Origin: Nageia nagi
Lineage: Eukaryota; Pinophyta
DNA: 64,000 nucleotides
Direction of reading: 5' to 3'
NCBI GenBank assembly: GCA_050084985.1
Contig: JBITNC010000001.1
Span: 173,662,001-173,726,000, forward strand
Of this stretch, positions 59,512 to 64,000 are shown piece after piece. The translations under genes were made by a program, and so were the position numbers. How positions within the stretch are numbered: position 1 is the stretch's first letter; every line of letters starts with the position of its first letter. The notes under the pieces are model-generated. The model saw only the letters and a program-made list of their open reading frames with translations. It was not told the DNA's origin and ran no database searches.

Positions 59512-59582
59512 TTTTGGGATTTATGAAATATGGTTTCCTTTTTTTCTTCATCAACTTTTTCCTTTGTTGACTCTTGTGCCTA
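59512..59582 (-). pseudogene. Charged exon of the minus-strand gene
   Basis: The minus strand reads AQESTKEKVDEEKKETIFHK then SQKEKE, followed by a GTACAT donor-like site. Its start is a near copy of the start of the next exon (AQEMTKDEARNKQ at about 59410), suggesting exon duplication. Confidence 0.4.
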
Positions 59583-59644
59583 TAAAATAATTGATCATAA
59601 ACAACATGTTGAAATATATTGAGCATAAAATGAATGACTACCCA

Positions 59645-60920
59645 CTCTTTAATATGATGAAGCACTTGGGAACCAACCCTGAAAGCACAACTTTGTATGT
59701 GGTCTACTTGCTTGCAACCATGTAGGTCTAGTGGATGAGGGAGGTAAATATGTTAATAGCATGATTGAATCTTATTACATAATTCCTATGTTGTATCAAT
59801 ATACATGCATTGTTGACCTTCTTAGTTGTGTAATATTTATTCAAAAGATATGTAATTCATGTATACAACAAGGATGCCCTACAGTTTTTTGATCTGAAGA
59901 AGCATTTGAGAACCAACCCTAACAATATAACATTTGTATGTGTTCTACTTGCATGCAATCATGTAGGTCAAGTGAGATGAAGGCAACAAGATATATTCCA
60001 AATATAAAACCTATGTTGGGATGTGGAGGCTGATGATAAATAATTACTTCTCTACTAGCATAGCGAAACATTGGCAATTTCTTTTGGGTTGTTAAAGACT
60101 CCAAACTATTATTATAGTTATGAAGAATCTTTGAATATGTAATGATTGCCATACTACAACCAACTATTTATCCAAGATTGTTGTAAGGGACATTGTTGTG
60201 AGGGACATTATCTAAGAGACATGTATGCAAAATGTGAATGAATACAAAAGGTCTAGGAATTATTTGACAACAACCATTTTTCTATTGGAGCTTCAAAATG
60301 CTAATGATAAAATAGAATAGGGGAATTTGTGGCAAGAAAAAATAGTCTAGTCCTTGTATTCTAAGGATCAAATGGATACATTACCTATGTTTCTATAGGT
60401 GGAGGCTAAGAATTAACATTCCTAATATATTTCTCCCCACCAGTATCATCTTGCATGCATGAAAATATTTGCTTTAGCTCTTAAGATAATTGAAGTACAA
60501 CATGGTATATTCTAGATAGAATGCCTATGTAAACTCATTTGAATGTTGAGAATCATCATACATGTTTGTATCATCCTCCCTAACATCTCCTTGTATAACA
60601 TGAAGAAATCATCACATAAGCAATAACACTAAAATGTAGAAACTATCGACTAAGATGAAGGAAACATGGTATATTTTGGGTACAATACCATTGTTTTAGT
60701 AGAAATCATATGAGATTCATCACCCTCAAAATTATCTTGCATGACAATATTAACCTACATACATAAAAAAAATTTAGTTCAAATCTTAAGCTATTTGAAG
60801 TATAACATATGCAAATTATAGAGTGAGATGAAAGCAACATGGTATATTCAAGATACAATACTTGTGTTTTAGTATGTGGATGCTGAGAATCATCATATAT
60901 AAAAGGTTCATCCTCCATGT
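59645..60920 (-). repeat. Duplicated exon-intron modules
   Basis: Blocks at about 59650-59790 and 59890-60020 are direct copies (gaaccaaccct, then gtctacttg, then catgtaggt). Further modules near 60050, 60420, 60540, 60720 and 60860 each end in a coding-like phrase. Three of them are followed by GTATTGTA-type donor text and a phrase like 'cttgaatataccatgttg'. Examples of the coding phrase are YDDSQHPHTKTQ and YDDSQHSNEFT. Confidence 0.55.
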
Positions 60921-61180
60921 TAATATCTTGCCTACCAACATCTTACCTACTAGTATAGTCCTTGGCATTATCCTCCCTGGTAGTATCCTCCTTACAAGTA
61001 TCTTGCCTACTAGTATCCTCCATGGTAATATCCTACCTACCAACATCTTGCTTGCTAGTATCATCCCTACCAGTATCTTGCCTTCTAGTATCCTCCATGG
61101 TAATATCCTATACAACATGAAGAAGTAAAAAATAAAGTAAATACTTGAAGGAACATCAAAATATGCTAACAATGCAATAC
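60880..61180 (-). pseudogene. Exon with pentapeptide (15-bp) tandem repeat
   Basis: On the minus strand, from about 61110 to 60910, the frame reads units such as DITME, DTRRQ, DTGRD, DTSKQ, DVGRQ, DITME, DTSRQ, DTCKE and DTTRE. About 13 units have the form D-[TIV]-x-x-[EQD]. One stop interrupts them, and the repeat runs into MEDEPFIYDDSQHPHTKTQ. The exact 15-bp period explains the long hydrophobic open frames seen in the other frames, which are shadows. A hydrophilic, charged repeat like this is probably disordered. It belongs to the minus-strand gene with the flanking exons. Confidence 0.6.
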
Positions 61181-61189
61181 CTTTATCAT

Positions 61190-61440
61190 GCTTGCACCAT
61201 ATCCCTGTCCACCTTCATCTTCATCTTCATCTTCATGTTGTATGGCTTCTCCATATAGGGTGATTAGTCTTCTTTACCTCTTTATATCTATGTCTCTAAT
61301 ATGTTTTGCTACGCATTCTCTTTAATTTTCTTCACTATAATGCTCCTTCATTAACTACTTAATTTTTTTCCTTGCTTTATCTGACAACAAAGCTTTACTC
61401 TTCATGTATTCTTCACTACAAGCTTTATCTTCCTGTTACA
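61190..61440 (-). pseudogene. Acidic exon of the minus-strand gene
   Basis: The minus strand reads CSEEYMKSKALLSDKARKKI, a stop, LMKEHYSEEN, a stop, RECVAKHIRDIDIKR. It then reaches EAIQHEDEDEDEGGQGYGAS. Three stops are present, all TAG or TAA. An acceptor-like AACAG precedes the block. No domain is recognised. It has the composition of a nuclear transposon-associated protein. Confidence 0.45.
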
Positions 61441-61569
61441 GTGAAAATAGAGCTGGAATGTAGAATAACATGAAATACAATTATTCTTAAATCTTCACTG
61501 AACCTCAAATTATATAAAATAGATAGAAAATGTTGTAATTATAAATTGATATTGATTTTCAGCTCAAAC

Positions 61570-61680
61570 TACAATTCACCCTTATAAGGAACTTTTACAA
61601 ATGCCATTGGACAAAATGAAGGTATTAGATCTTCATTGTTTTTGATTTGTTTGCTTCTCTCCTTGATGTGGACAACCTGT
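61570..61680 (-). pseudogene. Short exon of the minus-strand gene
   Basis: After a TTTACAG acceptor-like site the minus strand reads VVHIKERSKQIKNNEDLIPS then FCPMAFVKVPYKGEL and a stop. Neighbouring sequence is AT-rich. Confidence 0.4.
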
Positions 61681-61779
61681 AAATCCTACACACATGCAAA
61701 AGACAATAACATCAAAGCATCTATGTATGACATGTATTAAATTGAAGCTAACATAAAACAATAAAATGTATGAGCTCAC

Positions 61780-61965
61780 AAGATTTTGGCAGCATTACCC
61801 TACTTCAAAATTGGGTCAAGATCCTCCCCTATTGCTTTGTATTGGCTTGCATTTATAGATTCTGGGTGAGATGTTCCAAGGCTGGTAAGGGGAAATGAAA
61901 AGCCACCATAGGTCGTAACTGACCCCCTCTATCCACATCATCTTGGAAAAATGAAGCATTTCAAA
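61780..61965 (-). pseudogene. Probable first coding exon of the minus-strand gene
   Basis: The minus strand reads MVAFHFPLTSLGTSHPES then INASQYKAIGEDLDPILK in one frame, ending at a stop. An ATG at 61965 opens a second possible frame. It lies upstream of the other minus-strand exons and 30 bp from a CG-rich inverted repeat. No family is recognised. Confidence 0.35.
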
Positions 61966-62007
61966 TTTCTCTCACTGTTTTGGTTTCTATTCGGCTATTA
62001 TAGAGTC

Positions 62008-62078
62008 ACCGACGTTTACTAGGTGGACGCCGACGATCATCCCAAAACGTCGGCATTTGTTTTGGGTCATCGATGACT
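62008..62078. repeat. CG-rich inverted repeat cluster
   Basis: CCGACGTTT (62009) and AAACGTCGG (near 62046) are perfect inverses. A third gccgacgatc lies between them and the 12-bp palindrome GTCATCGATGAC follows. CpG is otherwise rare here. This may be a subterminal or promoter region of the minus-strand gene or its host transposon. Confidence 0.55.
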
Positions 62079-62287
62079 GGTTTTCAATTTTTATAACAAT
62101 ATTAACATGATCGCCAAATAGCTAATTTTTATCAAAAAGGGGTCATGTGACCACTCGTTTTGCATGTACTCGATGAGAGCTATCCAATAATGGAGTTTTA
62201 AAGCTTGTTTGAGGCTTGTATAAAGAGTTATGATTAGTTTAGTATGATATATGTTAAAAAGATACTTATTTTATTTATTTATATGTT
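62079..62287. other. Spacer or unrelated LTR part beside D2, no gene seen
   Basis: If D2 has an LTR of a different type, this would be part of it. The sequence does not match the D LTR. Confidence 0.3.
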
Positions 62288-64000
62288 GTTAAACTAGATG
62301 TAGGGTTTATTTTGAGTGTCTACATTTTGTCCCTTTTTGAATTATCAACTGAAGATGAGGTTGATAGTTTCAAAAAATTAGAATGAGAAGCTTTATCGCT
62401 TGATTATTTGTTGTTGCTTTTTTATGATATAAGTTTTGACTCAATTTCTTAAATGAATCAAAATTTTGATCAAATTATGATAAAATGTGTTTTCATTTTA
62501 CATTTGATGTAGTTTTGAAAACAAATTTGAATATACTTTAGAAGTGACTATTTTCGATATGACAATGTGTTGAGCTTGTGTAACAGTTGCATGACATTTC
62601 TATTATATCATTTTGCATGTCTAAGCGCACATGTATCGTATAATTCCTCTTTAGTATATGAGTTTGATGGTGTTGTCCTTTGTCCCGACAACAGGGTTTC
62701 AAGATGATCTCCTGTAACAATGATACATCACATTTTATCTCCTTTGATATTTGTAAATGTTAATGATTTTTTTAAGAAATATCATCAAAATCTTTTTCGT
62801 ATAAAGCTTAAGATCTTTTAGTAGTATATAATTATAGCTTCTCTGAATCAAAACTTATTATTTTTATATATATATATTTCATCATCTGGTGTTCTCATGA
62901 GGATATTCCTTGCCATGACTAAATATGATTTTTTAACTTTTGCAATTGATACATTTTGAAAATGATATTGTAATACATCAAAACTACACTTGTGTCAATC
63001 TCCACACTATGTGTTGTTTATGGTAGTTGCATGACAAGACTCTAGTTTGTCTCTACATACCAAAGCAAGTATGTGATGGTAAGCTTACTTGATGTATACA
63101 ATTTTGAGATAGTGATGTTGTATATCAAAACTTCACTTGTGTTTATTTCCATACTGTGTGCTGTTTATGGCAGTTACGTGACAATACTCTAGTTTGTCTC
63201 CGCATGCCAAAGTGAGTATGTGATAGGAAGCTTGTTTTGTATATACAAGTCATCTTCCATTTTTCTCTGCTTTTGACCTAGCAGAATGAGTTTCATGATG
63301 ATCTTTTGCATAAGTCTTTTAGAATCATATTGAGCATAAATATCTTATTTTAGGTTATAGGCAATCTTAATTACCTTAACCGTGAGTAGACATATAACTT
63401 TCAATTTTCTAATTAACAATGTTTTGGGTACATTCTAAGAGAGATGTAGCCATGGTATTACTATGTGATCATAGGCTTACTTTGATTGTGGTGCTGATCT
63501 TAGCATTATGGCCCCTTTTGGACTAACTAATGATGTCAATGATGATGATGATAGACTATTCAAAAAACTAATACATATTAGCTAGTGAACAAGTAAGATG
63601 AATGTACGAATGATTCTAACCTTATTGTTTCAATCATTTATAGGTGAACATAAGGTTTGATTTTAGGTCATGGGAAGTTGTATTTATCCCAGTTATCCAA
63701 GTATGATTTTGTGAGCTTTGCAATTGAAGTATTTTGAACACACGTTGGTTGTACACCAAATAGGTACTAAAGGCTTGTTTCCATATATCATTACATGGGT
63801 GTCTTGTGTTTATCCCAAGGGAATGTATGGAGCCGAGTCAGGTATATGACATGAAGTCCCCTTTGTGTGCACTGATTTGAATTTTGATTATTATGTTATT
63901 ACTCTAGAAGAATAGGTTTTACAAAAATCATTAGAATCATGTTTTTTGATGACTAGGGTTTCCTGAATACGTATAACAATAAGTGATGACTAAACATGCA
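62288..64000 (-). mobile_element. D2: 3' part of a second D-family element, inverted, truncated by the window
   Basis: Read on the minus strand, 64000 to 62325 follows the D interior from about 28997 to 30534. It shares the modules with cacatactcgcttcgg-like text and the same purine tract (aaaaagggacaaaa). The start TGTAGACACTCAAAATAAAC of the LTR lies at 62324 and below. LTR similarity lasts only about 37 bp, to the point where the D tandem array begins. The 3' LTR is therefore either a different type or broken. The body of the element lies beyond the window end. Confidence 0.8.

Noticed and set aside
60862-61128. Plus-strand hydrophobic repeat protein (ILP/ILHGN units)
   Set aside because: It is the antisense shadow of the 15-bp repeat. 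The minus frame with D-T-x-x-E units joins coherent exon text on both sides, while this one does not.
60816-61172. Minus-strand hydrophobic repeat protein (RILPWRILVGK type)
   Set aside because: It is an alternative frame of the same minisatellite. The charged frame continues into YDDSQHPHTKTQ followed by a donor-like site, so it is the better coding frame.

Overview
This window looks like a gene-poor stretch of a very large, AT-rich plant nuclear genome. A gymnosperm is my best guess, but that is inference. Nearly everything with recognisable coding content belongs to transposable elements in various states of decay: Ty1-copia, several Ty3-gypsy lineages, a CACTA-like remnant and a Mutator-like (MULE) transposase. 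Spliceosomal introns in the DNA-transposon remnants, PBS sequences matching plant initiator tRNA-Met and fragments of RLK-type kinase and PPR genes support a plant source. I see no intact host gene, rRNA, tRNA or CRISPR. LAYOUT: 0.76-2.18 kb holds a minus-strand CACTA transposase tail. At 2.81-11.40 kb lies a minus-strand copia element (A) with 502-bp LTRs and an unexplained insertion of about 2.7 kb near its 5' end. At 12.2-13.9 and 18.9-19.9 kb are two halves of an old minus-strand gag gene (C), split by a 5-kb minus-strand gypsy derivative (B, 13.89-18.87 kb) that has lost RT and RNase H. At 20.71-32.68 kb is a 12-kb plus-strand element (D) with 2.14-kb LTRs and a perfect TSD. It encodes only a gag-protease polyprotein followed by 4.2 kb without pol. 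At 33.0-34.2 kb is a coding-like remnant of unknown family, followed by a kinase remnant, a tRNA-derived (SINE-like) Pol III box pair and a palindromic 21-bp minisatellite. At 36.09-50.76 kb is a Tat-type gypsy element (E) with perfect TSDs, carrying nested within it a 6.15-kb chromovirus-like gypsy element (F, 38.73-44.88 kb), also with a perfect TSD. At 50.8-54.5 kb are a PPR remnant, purine-rich tandem repeats and a dispersed noncoding repeat. At 54.5-62.0 kb a plus-strand MULE transposase remnant converges with a minus-strand multi-exon gene remnant. That gene joins a transposon-associated DUF8039-like domain, duplicated exon modules and a pentapeptide repeat to the C-terminal part of a plant NT-type C2 protein. 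From 62.3 kb to the end is the inverted 3' part of a second D-family element. HOW THE PARTS RELATE: nested TSDs give a partial order (F after E, B after C). D and its inverted relative show that a family without its own pol has multiplied, presumably using enzymes from pol-bearing relatives. LTR pairs differ mainly by C/T and G/A changes, and most premature stops can be explained by C-to-T change at CAA, CAG or CGA, as expected for methylated, silenced DNA. The most unusual object is the convergent MULE / DUF8039-NT-C2 locus at 54.5-62.0 kb.
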